Of a stretch of DNA of 64,000 nt, positions 1 through 12,169 are shown piece by piece. The DNA comes from Bathymodiolus brooksi (taxonomy: Eukaryota; Mollusca; Bivalvia; Mytilida; Modiolidae), in NCBI GenBank assembly GCA_963680875.1, contig OY804577.1, forward strand, positions 102,187,906-102,251,905. The letters are read 5' to 3'. Position numbers and translations under genes: made by a program. Position 1 is the first letter of the stretch; every line of letters begins with the position of its first letter. A model generated the notes under the pieces. That model did no database searches. It was not told the DNA's origin and saw only the letters and a program-made list of their open reading frames with translations.

Positions 1-365
1 CGACTATGATATGCTGACGTTGTCACAGTAATAGCATAAACACCGGAAGTCGTCTGCCGAACATTTCAGACGTTAAGACACGAAAAAGACGGAACGTGGT
101 CGGAATTGACATGATTCGAAACAACCGTATTGCACATTGCATATGATTAATTTTTGATATGTTGATTATTTTCATTGAAAATAGATTGTTAAAACGTTAA
201 CAATCGTGTAAATAATTTTATTTTGTGATTTTATCACCTGGCTTAAATGTGTGCACCGCGTATGTGCTAATGAGATTGTGCCATGTGATTAATCGCTCGT
301 TTGTTTGCAAAGCGAAAGAAGGACATCATATTAGAATATTGTTTTTATCAGTAACGTCGTTTGAC
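1..365. other. No feature recognised
   Basis: AT-rich sequence with only short chance open frames on either strand. I see no repeat, RNA gene or conserved protein motif. Confidence 0.5.
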
Positions 366-450
366 GTGTCACCAGTGCCGGATTTACCTATGGGCCTGGC
401 AGGCTGAAGCCTAGGCCCTCAAAATATAGGGGGCCTCCGGCCTAGGTGTA
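366..450 (+). mobile_element. Possible terminus of a dispersed DNA-transposon-like repeat
   Basis: The stretch CCAGTGCCGGATTTACCTAT is followed by GGCCT-rich sequence and then a short G run. This resembles repeat ends of the type CAGTGCCGGATTTAGG that I recall from many invertebrate genomes, often hAT-like. No matching second terminus was found nearby, so it is a fragment or a solo end. The call rests on family resemblance only. Confidence 0.3.
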
Positions 451-1135
451 TGTTAATGTTAATACTTACATATTATGTCATAGCGCACTATAGTCTCTAA
501 ACAACCTTTCAGTCATGTTGCTTGCAGTCATTAGGCTGGACCGGGGATTGGATACGGCCTAGGATCCCTCTTTATCTAAATCTGACACTGCGTGTCACTG
601 ACAGAAAAGCCCTTGTGCAAAATTCCGATTTGTTTTTATTAAACATTATACGTTTTTGTACCTTTTTTATACGAGTTATTTCCCATACGACGGACAATGT
701 GGTAGTCAATCTAGCAAAAGCAATGGAAAGGACAACGAATTTAAGTATTATTTTCTCATAATTATTTGAGCCTTGTAAAAAAATCAGAGGATATTTATAT
801 AGCAAATCGAAAATTCACAAGTTGGTTCCACCATAAAACTTTGAACAATGTGAAAAAAAAATATACGTTATTTTCATTGAACTTTGCATTAAAGAAATGA
901 CAGAACCCTTTTGTCCGACTTAAAGGGAAATAATTTTAGAATCAGTCTGAAATGTACAAATCGTCTCGATACTGACAGGTAACCCCTCAGGCTCGAGAGA
1001 TCAAAGGAAAACTATTTGAATTACCGGTAATAAAATATATTTATTATACAATTATAGCCTTTTGATCAGGTAAATACATATGCAATCTATATGTATATTG
1101 TCAGAAAATATATAATTGATGTGTATGAGCTTTAT
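451..1135. other. No feature recognised
   Basis: AT-rich DNA. Short open frames on both strands overlap one another and lack recognisable motifs. Confidence 0.5.
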
Positions 1136-1267
1136 AACATACTGCCTTTAGTTGAGGGTGTTTACGGTAGATTACCACAAGAAGAAAAAAATTTCGTCTC
1201 GGGTGATATTTTTTCTGAGTGTGGTAATCTACCGTAACACCCTCGAGCTCAACCAAAGGCAGTATGT
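1136..1267. repeat. Foldback element (long inverted repeat)
   Basis: The left arm (1136-1178) starts AACATACTGCCTTT and ends CGGTAGATTACCAC. The right arm (1220-1267) is its reverse complement apart from a short insertion that contributes GAGCTC and a single-base length difference. The spacer is about 41 bp. The fold is typical of MITE-like or foldback DNA in molluscs. No target-site duplication was established. Confidence 0.75.
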
Positions 1268-1292
1268 TTTATATTATACTGAATGCCCTTCG

Positions 1293-1367
1293 GAGGGTGG
1301 TATTGCAGAGGGTGATATTGTGGAGGGTGGTATTGCGGAGGGTGGTATTGCGGGATGTGGTATATCC
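1293..1367 (+). repeat. 15-bp minisatellite, four units plus a degenerate fifth
   Basis: The unit GAGGGTGGTATTGCG starts at 1293, 1308, 1323 and 1338. A degraded unit follows at 1353. The period is a multiple of three, so the array keeps a frame open (EGGIA repeats) within a 105-codon open frame. That frame also runs through the foldback element, so I do not call it a gene. Confidence 0.85.
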
Positions 1368-1469
1368 TTGCAATACTACCCTCTGCTTTGGTGGGCGGTG
1401 TTAAGAACAGTTAGAGAAAATTTACCAATAAAATTACCAAATTATCAAAGAAATTTGCATAAAGTATAA

Positions 1470-1725
1470 TATTATAAGATATTTACTACACTTTAAGATA
1501 TCTCTTTTACAATACTTTGGAGATTGACTTTAATCTTATGAAGCTTGCTTCGACTACAAGATATCCCGTAAGGCCTATTAGATATCTCTTAAGGCTTATA
1601 AAATATGGCATAAACATTACAAGATATCTAATAAACTTTATGTGATATCTCATATTTCGACTAAACTCAAAACGGCTATGAGATATGCATATCTAACAAG
1701 CTTTATAAGATATCTTGATTGTGGA
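1470..1725. repeat. Degenerate tandem region rich in AGATATC
   Basis: The motif AGATAT(C) recurs about eight times at irregular spacings of roughly 20-40 bp, often with AAGGC or TTATAA nearby. It looks like an old, decayed minisatellite. The period is too eroded to define by eye. Confidence 0.4.
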
Positions 1726-1980
1726 ATAAATGGCTTGCCATAGATAAATTACCGTGTACAACTAAAAAATGTACGACATATTTAGATGTTCGCAAATACT
1801 TTAAAATGGGTTTTAAATTAGTTATGTAATTCGGTTAAGCTTAGTCAATAGTTCTGCAACATTGATATACACATTAAAAAGAATACACAAAACACGTTGC
1901 ATAACCCTGGTATAACGAAGTAAATGTCAGCATTATGCCACTTTATATGAATCGATAAAGTAGTAGTGTAGTACACGTAG
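1726..1980. other. No feature recognised
   Basis: AT-rich DNA without visible repeat or coding signal. Confidence 0.45.
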
Positions 1981-2097
1981 TTTGGTGTTTAAAGACACAA
2001 AAATAATTCAGTGGCCGTTGTCATCAGTTTTGTTGAGTACCAGGAGAAAAGCACCGACACGCTGCAAATATTAAACTAACAAACTTTATCACGTGTA
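1981..2097 (-). mobile_element. Degenerate SINE 3' region (minus strand)
   Basis: Read on the plus strand it has TTTGGTGTTTAA, AATTCAGTGGCC, GAGTACCAGGAGAAAA, GCACCGACAC and AACAAACTTTATCAC in order. These blocks line up with the better-preserved copy at 26724-26920 and, in reverse, with the SINE at 38884-39117. The promoter-box region is missing or unrecognisable. Confidence 0.55.
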
Positions 2098-2570
2098 AAA
2101 GTTTTGACCATTGAAAAAATATAGTTTAGTAGCTATGATTGTCTTTCAAGAAAGGGGCATTCAGGTATAATTATGACTTTCGATTAAACGAAAACCTGTT
2201 CAAGGGATAAAGATAGACACAATGACAGTTAGGTTCTTTTATTGATTTATTACTAAAATAATCCTGCAATTTAAATTTTCATACTTGTGTTGAGCTTTGA
2301 TTTATACAGTTTTTTGTCTAGTACATAAACAAGATTACAATCTTACACAAACAATTACGATTTCAGAACGTACATTAATCCGTCTCCCAGATTAAGTACA
2401 TATACAATGCAAACAGACAGTACTTGTGAGCTTTATAACACGAATGTGGAGACATGAACGTACGTATATACGAGTACATGTATTTAAAAAAAAACTCTTA
2501 AAAAGTAAGCTGATGTTTTTTTCACCGTACATACTGTTTTTCCATCGCTATGGCTTTAATAAATAACGCG
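2098..2570. other. No feature recognised
   Basis: AT-rich DNA leading into the 21-bp array. Nothing coding or repetitive stands out. Confidence 0.45.
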
Positions 2571-3485
2571 ATACTTATTGAAAATAAACCGTTCCTTGTC
2601 AAAAATAAGCCGTTCCTTGTTGATAGTAAGCCGTTACTTGTCATAAGTTAGTCATTATTTGTTGATAGTAAGTCGTTATTTTCAAAAGTAAGCCGTTATT
2701 TATAAAAAGTAAGCCGTCAGTTACTCACTTGTCATAAGTTAGCCTTTACTTGTTGATAGTAAGTCGTTATTTGTCAAAAGTAAGCCGTTACTTGTTGATA
2801 GTAAGCTGTTATTTATAAAAAAAAATAAGCCGTTCCTTGATAGTAAGCCGTCACTTGTCATAAATTAGCCAATACTTGTTGATAGTAAGTCGTTATTTGT
2901 CAAAAGTAAGCCGTTACTTGTTGATAGTAAGCCGTTATTTATCAAAATTAAGCCGTCACTTGTCATCAGTTAGCCTTTACTTGTTGATAGTAAGTCGTTA
3001 TTTGTCAAAAGTAAGCCGTTACTTGTTTATAGTAAGCCGTTATTTATCAAAAATAAGCCGTTCCTTGTTGATAGTAGGCCGTCACTTGTCATAAATTAGC
3101 CATTACTTGTTGATAGTAAGTCGTTATTTGTCAAAAGTAAGCCGTTACTTGTTGATAGTAAGCCGTTATTTATCAAAATTAAGCCGTCACTTGTCATAAG
3201 TTAGCCTTTACTTGTTGATAGTAAGTCGTTATTTGTCAAAAGTAAGCCGTTACTTGTTTATAGTAAGCCGTTATTTATAAAAAAATAATCCGTTCCTTGT
3301 TGATAGTAAGCCGTCACTTGTCATATATTAGCCATTACTTGTTGATAGTAAGTCGTTATTTGTCAAAAGTAAGCCGTTACTTGTTGATAGTAAGCCGTTA
3401 TTTATCAAAAGTAAGCCGTTACTTGTTGATAGTAAGCCATTACTTGTTGATAGTAAGCCGTTACTTATTAAAAAATAGTCTTTAC
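2571..3485 (+). repeat. 21-bp minisatellite with 231-bp higher-order structure
   Basis: The basic unit is TAAGCCGTTACTTGTTGATAG (TAAGCCGTTA plus CTTGTTGATAG) with variants AAGTCGTTATTTGTCAAAAG and CCGTCACTTGTCATAAG. The variant AAGTCGTTATTTGTC starts at 2761, 2887, 2992, 3118, 3223 and 3350. The spacings alternate 126, 105, 126, 105 and 127 bp (six then five monomers). That gives a higher-order unit of 231 bp, or 11 x 21. The left edge is more degenerate. Open frames here (repeats like LIVSRYLSKVSRYL) come from the period being a multiple of three. Confidence 0.9.
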
Positions 3486-4266
3486 TTCAGTGTTGAAAAT
3501 ATCGCGATGGAAAAAACAACTCGATGTTTTAATCGCAATTTTGTCATGGAAGGTCACTCATACAATGGCAGGCCGATAAAGAGTGCACATGATGACAATA
3601 GCTCACACCACCCTTGTGTTACCGAACTTAAAACAGGAAAATGAGCTCATATGTTGTTATAGTCGAATCACAAATCAAAGTACATATCTCGCGACAGAAA
3701 CTATTAAACACAAATGTAAAAAAAAATTGGTACGGAGAGCCTGTAGTCGCTCACCAATGATGTGTTAACACACTATTTGTGTGACAGCATTACTATGCAA
3801 GTACATGTATTTCTATCAATTTAAAGTAATTCTAAAATTTGTTTAAACCAGGATCGTGAGATTGAGATTATGCCAGGAAACCAATAAAAACATAATTTTC
3901 TCACAATTAAAAAGCATAACTCTGTGACAATAAAAGTCTCAATTCCAACTCTTCTTCTAATTTATCAATTTAAATGTAATTTGAAAATGTTAGTTATTAT
4001 CTAATGTCAAAAACTTAAAGGAAAACTTCAGTCAGTTGAACAATTGTTATAATTCAATACATTGTAACTTTTTATTTGTAAATAACTAATTATTATGGGA
4101 CGAATTCCCAACTATGGTAGAAATAGCAATATTTTGATTCCAGATCCATATTGCTAATGGCTTAAATTTCATGCACCCGAAATGACACACCGGAAGCCAA
4201 TACATGGTTAAATCTGCAGAAAGTCGGATGCGCAGTAATCTGGAACTACTTCCGGTTATTAATGCT
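3486..4266. other. No feature recognised
   Basis: AT-rich DNA. The first 160 bp extend an open frame out of the minisatellite by chance. Confidence 0.45.
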
Positions 4267-4325
4267 AAAAGTCGTCCCCAATATATCTCGGCCCTAATAA
4301 AAGTCGTCCCCGATATATCTCGACA
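4267..4325 (+). repeat. Short tandem duplication, 32-bp offset
   Basis: AAAAGTCGTCCCCAATATAT at 4267 recurs at 4299 as AAAAGTCGTCCCCGATATAT, both followed by CTCG. Two copies only. Confidence 0.75.
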
Positions 4326-6094
4326 CTATTTTGATGCACTGAATGAGCGTGAAATTGGCAGATAATTTTCAGATTCGCGAGCATTCATGGCCATGCCTGT
4401 TTCAACAGATGGAAAGAGCATCCTTACATTGTACTACAGTACACTCCAAAAAGTACACAAAAGTAAGTAATTTTCTATTTCAATCATCCCAAGGATTTAC
4501 ATGATTTAAATATTAGATAATGTGGATTGTGATTCATATCCAGAAATTGATGGTACTTTCCTCATAAATATTCATCATATTTAAATTAGATTTTGATCAC
4601 GTGACTGCAGTTTCAAACTTCATGGATCGCTTATTAGATTTGTCAAAAAATAGCCTACAGTACGGAAATTCAATGTGTCCGTCAATGATTCGAAAATTAA
4701 AAGTTATTGTTTATTTCCGCAAAGTTTTTCTTCTGTCAAAATTCAAATATTTTTGTTTAGTAACGATTTTAGACATGTCTTTGATATTGCGATCATGCAA
4801 AAATGATCATATTATATTTAATGTGGGAACCCAGAGTTTAGAAGCTAGAAATATAAGGTTAGTCAATGTAATTACATATATTATTAAGGAATCTAAATTA
4901 ATTTCAGAAAATATGTCGCCAAATGTTATTCATTGTTAAATTTTGTGTCGCACGCCACCAGTTTTATATATTTCAGACATTTTTACATAGACTGTTAAGG
5001 CCAAAAAAGGGTTCGTCGCCTCGGATTTTCATTTAGTCCAGGAACCTCGAATATTTAATTGTTTTCATTAATTTTTATTTTATTTAATTCAGCTTGATTC
5101 AATGTATCATTTTCAAGTTCAGAAAATGACACACATGCAATTATGAATGATATCGTCTATATAGATCATATGAAAATTGCAGACGTCCCGGCGTCGCCAT
5201 CTTAGATATGCAAATGAGCAAAGTACCCATCATTTCTGGCTATGTCGCTGGCACTACAGGTAGCACCTGTCTCATAATATTGCTTAAAAAAAATTATTGG
5301 ACTTCGTCCCAAGTTAGGTAACACATATTATCATATTAAATATAAATCAATGTTTTACATGATTGGTAAATAATTGTCACTTTTAAATCGTTTTATGCGT
5401 ACATATGCTTTTTTCTTTTTTGTCGCCAATGCTGTCGCACTTTCCCGTGTTTTTCGTGGTCACTGGTCGATGTGTTAACTAGGCAAGTCCTGATCGGTAA
5501 TTACAAAAAAAATATTCTTCTCACACAATCCCTTTTCGTTAGTGCAATAAAATGTTTGACATGAAGTCATAATGATTTTGTAAATATCAAAAGATAAATA
5601 TACGACGTTATTTTACAATTGACATAATTTTTAATGATAAAATTGCAACTGAGCATTGCTGCTATAATATACAATACCGATTGCATGACGTCACGGCTCT
5701 TTCGGAAGATCTTTAATTGCAGGTATAATCCGAGAATGGATTATGCCTTTTGTCTCCTCACATTGAAGAGCTACGAAATATGGCGATCCCCATTATTTGG
5801 TGCTACATGCAACTTCAATGACCAAATTCTACCTTACGGTATACTATTTTTAACATTCATTAACACAAATGTCTTTTATTTACTGTCATTTAAATTTTCA
5901 CGCTAACTTGTTCAGACCATGGCGTTTTTCTTTAAGATAATGCATGGAAATCAATAAAAACATCATTTTACGAATACTTAATGATAATTTAGTAAGATAT
6001 CTAAAACATCACCCTTGAACTTTATTTAATCTATATCTAAATATCATTACAAACGATTAGTTAAATCGGATATCAGAAACACAAAGTTGAATAC
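4326..6094. other. No feature recognised
   Basis: AT-rich DNA. An open frame of 112 codons at 4601-4939 has AT-driven composition and no motif. GGGACGAA-like words near 4098 and (inverted) 5303 were considered as termini but match too weakly. Confidence 0.45.
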
Positions 6095-7520
6095 ACAGCC
6101 ATTGCGGCCATCTTGGATAACTGACGGGGTCAATGAACACATTTTTAAAACGGGACCACACAAGGACTATTCGGATCAATTCAGTTTTATTCCATCACTT
6201 GATTCTGAAGTAGATTTATAATGAAATGAATCAATCAGATGCCTTGATGGCCACCTTGGACATTAGGGAAGGTTGCCCGACACATTTTTGGAAACCACCA
6301 AATGAAGCAACGAAGTTTGGTGTAATTTGGTTCAGCTGCTCTTGAGAAAATAAAAATAAAAAAGTTAACGGACGATGGACAGTAAGTGACAGGGAAAACG
6401 CTATTGAACCTTTGGCTCTGGTGAATTATTCAGAAACATTTAAAATGTTTTATATCAAGTTAATGATCAGAAATGAAAGAAAGCGAAGGACTCCTCAGCT
6501 AGATAAAACAAACGTCAAAATCTAAAATGTGTAAAAAATCACATCTCTCCTTGAACTACTTTACCGATATGCCGCATTTGATGTATTTACCATGATTACA
6601 AAAATATAGCATTCAATCTCAAGTTACAGCTGGTAACATAATATGAAGGTTGATTGTGTCTACTTAGGTTATATGAATAGGGAAGAACGGACCAATCATA
6701 GAAACTTACAAAGTCTATGAAGCGTAAAACTGAGATCATGGCCAGATGATAAATGACAGGTGGACACTGATCGACAATCCATGATAAGTCATCTGTTGAG
6801 GTGTAATCTAATAAAAATCTGATATTTTATGGATTATTTTAATCCGTTTCCGGATTATTGTTTTGAATATTTGAAAATTAAACATTGTGGATTTGGGTTT
6901 GTAATCGCCTTTCATACTTAAGATTTACAAACTCAATTAATTTAGAAAATCTTGACCGACAAACACAAAGCAGCAATGTAGTCAGTCTGGTAAACATTCC
7001 CTATGTACATCGCTTGCAATATATTACATGTTTCCGGTGGTGGCGACCATCTTGGATTCCGATCGACCAAAAAAAAAAATTGTATGGGACCATGCAAAAT
7101 TATTCATGTACGTATTCAGTTCACTCAAATTCATGGTTTCGATTAATTTTTTTTTCATTTCACCATACAAAAATGTAGGTCCTATGTTAGATCTTTGTCG
7201 TGTGTTCACCGTCATCTTGGATTTCCGATCCACTCAAAAGTTACACGTTTTATGAAGGACCACCCAAGGTACATCTCACCCAAATTTGCTATGAGTATGG
7301 TTCAGCGGTTTTATATGAGAATAATTTAAAAATATTTTTCCAATAGCGTATATCCTATTTGCCTTGTGATGCTATCTTTGATTTTCGATCAACACGAAAA
7401 GTAACATTTTATTCATGTACGGATAGGGTTCAATAAAATCTAAAGTTTCTGAGAAAATAGTATTTTTCCATTTTGCCTCACATTAAAAACTATTCCCTTG
7501 TGTAGCGGCCATCTTAGATT
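6095..7520 (+). repeat. Dispersed mollusc repeat built on GGCCATCTTGGATTT-type units
   Basis: The core CCATCTTGGAT or a variant occurs near 6110, 6250, 7046, 7212, 7371 and 7509. The last four are about 140-170 bp apart and are followed by CCGATC, ACTCAAAAGT and TTATGAAGGACCA-like blocks. A segment at 6368-6415 (ACGGACGATGGACAG, then CTTTGGCTCTGGTGA) resembles the tail of the same family as I remember it from bivalve genomes. The units are diverged. Confidence 0.5.
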
Positions 7521-10162
7521 TCCATGAATGATAGTTCTTTATACATGTATATTTATTTTAACCACAATAGCAGAGGGGACAGTTGAAATAATTTCAGTGG
7601 GACAGTAGATTCCATTTTCCCCCTTAAGATCGAATATTGCCCAAAGACACAAACCAAACACGTCTTATCAAAGGGAATATCCAAAATGTTACATTCAGAC
7701 CGTATTTTTTTTTCAATACGAAGCTTTCATATCTAAATCTGTCCTTTCTTTGGATTCTGACATCCTAAAATCCATTAAAATAGTTTACCCACTCTCAGTA
7801 TTTATACAAACCATGTTTCTATATCGGCGTCATTAATACAAATGACGTCATTCACGACGTTACACGCTAGAACATTGTTACCATGTGACGTCAAAATACG
7901 GTCGTGTTTTATTGATATAAATTATTTTTTTGTGTTTATAACACTGTTATTTATTTACGTGCCTTGTTCAGATGAATTACATATCAGTAGCAACTTTTTA
8001 CCCCCAGAACCTCTTTTAACACGCCAGTTTGTATCACTTTATTTCCCACGAGACAAGTAATCAATATCCTTTACAATTACCGGATAACGTAGTCATGGTT
8101 ACAGTATTTAATGTGGCATTTAAATACAACCACTAATCTTTTATCGACAAAGGTCGTCAATGGAAACGCAATCGTCCCGAGATAATTACAACGCCCCGAT
8201 GAAAAATAGCAGACGACTCAAGTTCACAATTGATCTGGCGGGAGGCCAATATTTTCTTTGTGTTTACATGAGGTCACATTACACCTGCCAAGCCGCTTAT
8301 TTACATTAACAATGTTACCGCATTGTAATAAATTTAATGTGTGTATATAGGATAATAGAAGCGTGTTTGAATTTCCTGCTCTTAGAAAATAGAATTTAAA
8401 TGTATATAATATATATTGTATGTGGAAAAAGTATTTAGCAATATTAACTGATAAAATTAATAATTACCTTAGTCGGTGTTATCTTTTCAAGTATTTAGTG
8501 AGCTGTGTATTCTTCACATTTCGGGAATGGCAAATCTAATCTGTCGGCATGCTTTCATATCACGTGATAACTTGAGTCTATGCCAAGCGAATTTTTCATT
8601 TGTTTCCGGTCGAGTTTCCGTTTATAATAATGGGCGAGTTGTATCAAAACCGACTTGGAATATTGTCAATAAAAACTCGTTTTATGTAATGCAACACGTC
8701 AATAACTAACTCAAGAAAATAACCGATTTATGGATCGTAAAAAAATGGTTGTATTTTATTTTATTTGCGAGATCCATGATTTATGACTCATATAACAATT
8801 TTAAATAAAGTAGATTACAGTCTATCAACCACTAATTACATGTCTGATATGATTAATACGTTGTGTGTGTTTATCAATTTAGTATTGATTTCCGGTTTCT
8901 ACCTAATTTCTAATCCGACATCCGAGTTATAATTTATAATCGAATCATTCTAATACTCAGAAAACAAAGCAGGTGGCACTGTATTGGGAAAATAGGCGGG
9001 ATTATTAATTGCCACTGGCAAATGAGGATATAATAGATAGGATCGGGAAGTTTTACCTTTCAACGGACCACAAACGACAACTCATAGCAAGCTATTGCTC
9101 ATGGTAGGATCTGCTCTAAGTTGTTTTTACATCGCAGAAGCGTGGTATTTTACACCCAGCTCTACGAGCGACTGAGCGAGGTGTGTATTTATTGGGTACC
9201 GATACTTGATTCGTCCATACAACTATCAGACATCCTGTAACCCTCTACGGAGAAAATACGGCGTCCTATTTCTGTAATCTGGGATTCCCTCGTAAGCATG
9301 TTAGCATCTGACATAATTTGCATGCTTAGCAGAACATCCGTGCGTCAAAGTAGAACGGACCGATCCGATGATTTTACTTCGAAAAAACCGAGTATTGGAG
9401 ATAACTGGGTAAATTAAGATAAATTTACTTGGAGTTACCCGAGAAATCAACTTATCCAAGATCGAAATGCTAACGAGATTCAGCAATGATATATGATAAT
9501 GAAATTGTAGATTTATACGTCGCTTTCGGCAATGTTTCAGATATGTCATGGTTGTTAGTTTTATTATTCTAATGCAACTATCTTAGTTGTACAATTATAT
9601 GACGTCATGGTTTATTCTAATAAATACACCAAATTCATCAAAAATATGTTTACCGCATTTAATTTATGCTATTTTTAGAACCCTTTCACTACGACTAGGC
9701 TTGTAGTGCATTAATTATGATAAGAATACAAATATTACGCGTCACTAAGTAAAACTGCGTTTGCGGAGGTCAAATCCCCAATAATGACACCGACGTCGCT
9801 TCGAATACCATACAGTTATTCCTTAAATGGAGAATACTGGAGAACCCGCTAAAAAAAATCGGCGAAGTTCCCGTGAACTAACTGGAAAGCTTTATACATA
9901 AAGTAGCAGCTGAAATAACAAAGTAGTTGTGATTAACACTGATCGCATTGATAAATAAAAATCCATCAGACGGCCGCTGCCAAGAAAACCTCCTTTAGAA
10001 GTTGAAAATTCTCAGTGATAACATGTCAAGGTTGGTTTACTAAAGGAATGTTAAAAACAGTAATTTTCTTAATCTATAATCACCTAATGTTAACTCATTC
10101 TACTATAATACGAGAATTGGATTTTTTTTCTAGCAACATACATTTTATAAAAATAATGAAAT
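7521..10162. other. No feature recognised
   Basis: About 2.6 kb of AT-rich DNA. Open frames are all under 85 codons. TGACGTCA-type words at about 7842 and 9600 occur as single sites without context. No repeat was recognised. Confidence 0.45.
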
Positions 10163-10345
10163 TCAAACAACATCTGTTTTAAGGGTGTAGGCCTGGGGTA
10201 TGGGAGACAACTCTATTTTCAGGATCTTCTCAAATATATGGTCATCTGTGCGTTTGATAATCCCCCTAAAATCCAAGCTTCTTGGCAACTTGTCTTTGTC
10301 TTTGTACAGGTAAAATTCCTCCGGGATTCGGAGCACTCCAATTAA
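10163..10345 (-). CDS. Possible terminal coding exon, product unknown
   Basis: On the minus strand an open frame ends with TGA just below 10166. From about 10340 down its codons look protein-like rather than AT-driven (RIPEEFYLYKDKDKLPR, then DHIFEKILKIELSPIPQAY). A pyrimidine-leaning stretch ending in AG lies just upstream near 10345 and could be a splice acceptor. The frame runs open to 10414, but that part reads as hydrophobic AT-rich translation. I do not recognise the family. The last residues include QAYTLK, which also occurs in the coding-like stretch at 15.35 kb. It could equally be a decayed transposon fragment or chance. Confidence 0.25.
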   Translation of the reverse strand, partial: LIGVLRIPEEFYLYKDKDKLPRSLDFRGIIKRTDDHIFEKILKIELSPIPQAYTLKTDVV

Positions 10346-10414
10346 GGATAAAATTATAAAACCTAACTTAACGGGCACATACTTAAAAAGATACGTATTT
10401 ACAGTTAAGATCAA

Positions 10415-11004
10415 ATATACGTAGTAGTTAAAAGTTCATCATTTCCATGTTGTATAAATTTGGTTAGTGGCATAAAAACGTATTTACATCCATTACTAAA
10501 AAGTATAAAACGTGTGTTGTAAAATAGTCGTTTCAGTAGTATTATAATTGATAGCGTTGTTAAAAGTCCATTCTGTTGTTTAATTATTCATATTAGTAAA
10601 AACGTATATACACACAGCACTTAAAAGATAAAAGCGCAATCGTAATATATACAATGTTCTTTCCTTCACGCACTCTCCGAATACAGCAATTCTTCCGTTG
10701 TTAAAACAAATTGACTCATAAAAGTTAAAATCATCATTTAAGTATGCGTATAGACTTTAAAAGGTAAAACGATCTCTTTAATGTACGGATCGGGTGCTGG
10801 ACACAGTAAGAAAAATATTATATTAGCTTACTTATAAAAGGAAACAGTTCTATAAAAGTACTATCAGCTATTGACTATCTGCCTTTCTACATAATGTTCT
10901 TCAATATTTCAGTTCTCTTTTGGTGTAGCACAAAGCAATAGTGTTGCGTGGCTCTTTCGATTTGCACTAAATCCTGGTTTGAATATGGAATCAGTTGGTT
11001 TATT
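10415..11004. other. No feature recognised
   Basis: AT-rich DNA between two possible coding remnants. AAAAGTATA or AAAAGATAA-like words repeat loosely, with no clear period. Confidence 0.4.
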
Positions 11005-11319
11005 TTATATGAGGTGCAGTCCAAGATGATTTGCATAAGCAGCCCATTTTGTTCTATAGTCCGTGTACCCCCCCCCCCCCCCCCCCCCCCTTGCCTCTTC
11101 TAGAGCTTCACCTAGTTTCACCATTTGTGTTTTTCTGTTTTCTTCAAGAGTTTTACATTCTAGTGAAAAATGCACTCTATCTTCATCTTCCTCCCCACAT
11201 AGTTTACAGATCGGAGATATTTTGTTACGGCTGAACTTAGCGTGGTGGTATTGTAGCATATAAGTATCGGTAATTAATCGTAATTTGATTTCTGCTTTTT
11301 GTATGTCGTACTTTCGATT
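11005..11319 (-). pseudogene. 3'-terminal fragment of a non-LTR retrotransposon ORF2
   Basis: The minus strand is open from 11319 to a TAA at 11005 (105 codons plus stop). It begins after an in-frame TGA at 11320-11322, so the piece is 5'-truncated. It reads YDIQKAEIKLRLITDTYMLQ and then ICKLCGEEDEDRVHFSLEC. That spacing (C-x2-C, then H-x4-C) is the cysteine/histidine cluster found after the reverse transcriptase domain in many non-LTR retrotransposons. Downstream, a run of at least seven glycines comes from a 23-base poly-C/G tract, which is not typical of the family and suggests later expansion. No reverse transcriptase core is visible upstream. The clade is not assigned. This is a different family from the retroelement at 27-28 kb. 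Confidence 0.65.
11068..11090. repeat. Homopolymer tract, 23 C
   Basis: An uninterrupted C run on the plus strand inside the dead retrotransposon fragment. Its exact length may be affected by sequencing error. Confidence 0.9.
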
Positions 11320-12169
11320 TCAACACAGATTGTTTACATTGGATATGGACAGTTTAAACAAGAAAACTGCAGCAGAGCTGCGAGAAGAGTCGATTAAAAA
11401 AATAACAACTTGTCAATAAATTGTTGAGGACTTGTATCTGAATTCCCGCAGATAATTTAACTAATATTACTTGATAATTATCAAGATTTGTTTCATGACT
11501 AGAAAGAAAAGAACAGGTCAAATCAGTTAAAATATCAACGGTGGCTCCTCTTTGAATTATGTAATGAATATTAAGGTCCTAAGGTTGTGAATATGTGTCA
11601 AAATTAATAGCCCTGCTGTCTCCAACAAACACACACAAATTAGGTAAATATGAGGACATTTAGCTGTGATTTCTCAAACACATTTCATCGTCGTCTGATA
11701 AATAGTAAACAGCAGCGCCCCCTCCCCCCCACCATTTCAAATATATATTTAACCAGTTATTTTATTTACAAAGCATTATTTGGACGAATAATTGGATGAA
11801 GGATGTTCAAATAGCTATGACTATCATAAAGAAATATATAATTATTCCATCTTTGTGTTCATTAATGTATATTTTACCTATTTCCCCCGCCTTTCTTTAC
11901 TTTCATTTTTTCAGCGTTCTTGACCTTTTCCGATTCGGGCATTTCCGATGCTATAGAATGTTTATTTAACACAGTCACAAAACAAATTAAAACATAAATT
12001 AAATCAAAGTATCCAATATCTCATTTTATTTAACTAAAGATTTTTCCTCGTATTTCAAGATTAGATGGGATAATTCCATCAAGCGGAAACATTTTGTTTG
12101 ATGGAAAGGCCCGAAAAAGTCCGACTGCCAAAACATAATTATTACATTTTAATATTGATAGCATATTTA
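11320..12169. other. No feature recognised
   Basis: AT-rich DNA with one short C-rich patch (11717-11731). No coding signal. Confidence 0.45.

Noticed and set aside
1152..1469. A 105-codon gene
   Set aside because: It runs through a foldback element and a 15-bp repeat, with no conserved motif.
2876..3644. Small genes encoding LIVSRYLSK repeats
   Set aside because: They are translations of the 21-bp minisatellite.
4095..5315. A 1.2-kb element with GGGACGAA-type inverted ends
   Set aside because: The end similarity is limited to about ten bases with mismatches, and no target duplication was seen.
7842..9607. Functional CRE sites (TGACGTCA words)
   Set aside because: They are isolated short words with no promoter context or nearby gene.
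11031..11263. Proline-rich plus-strand open frames
   Set aside because: They are the antisense of the non-LTR retrotransposon fragment and its poly-C tract.
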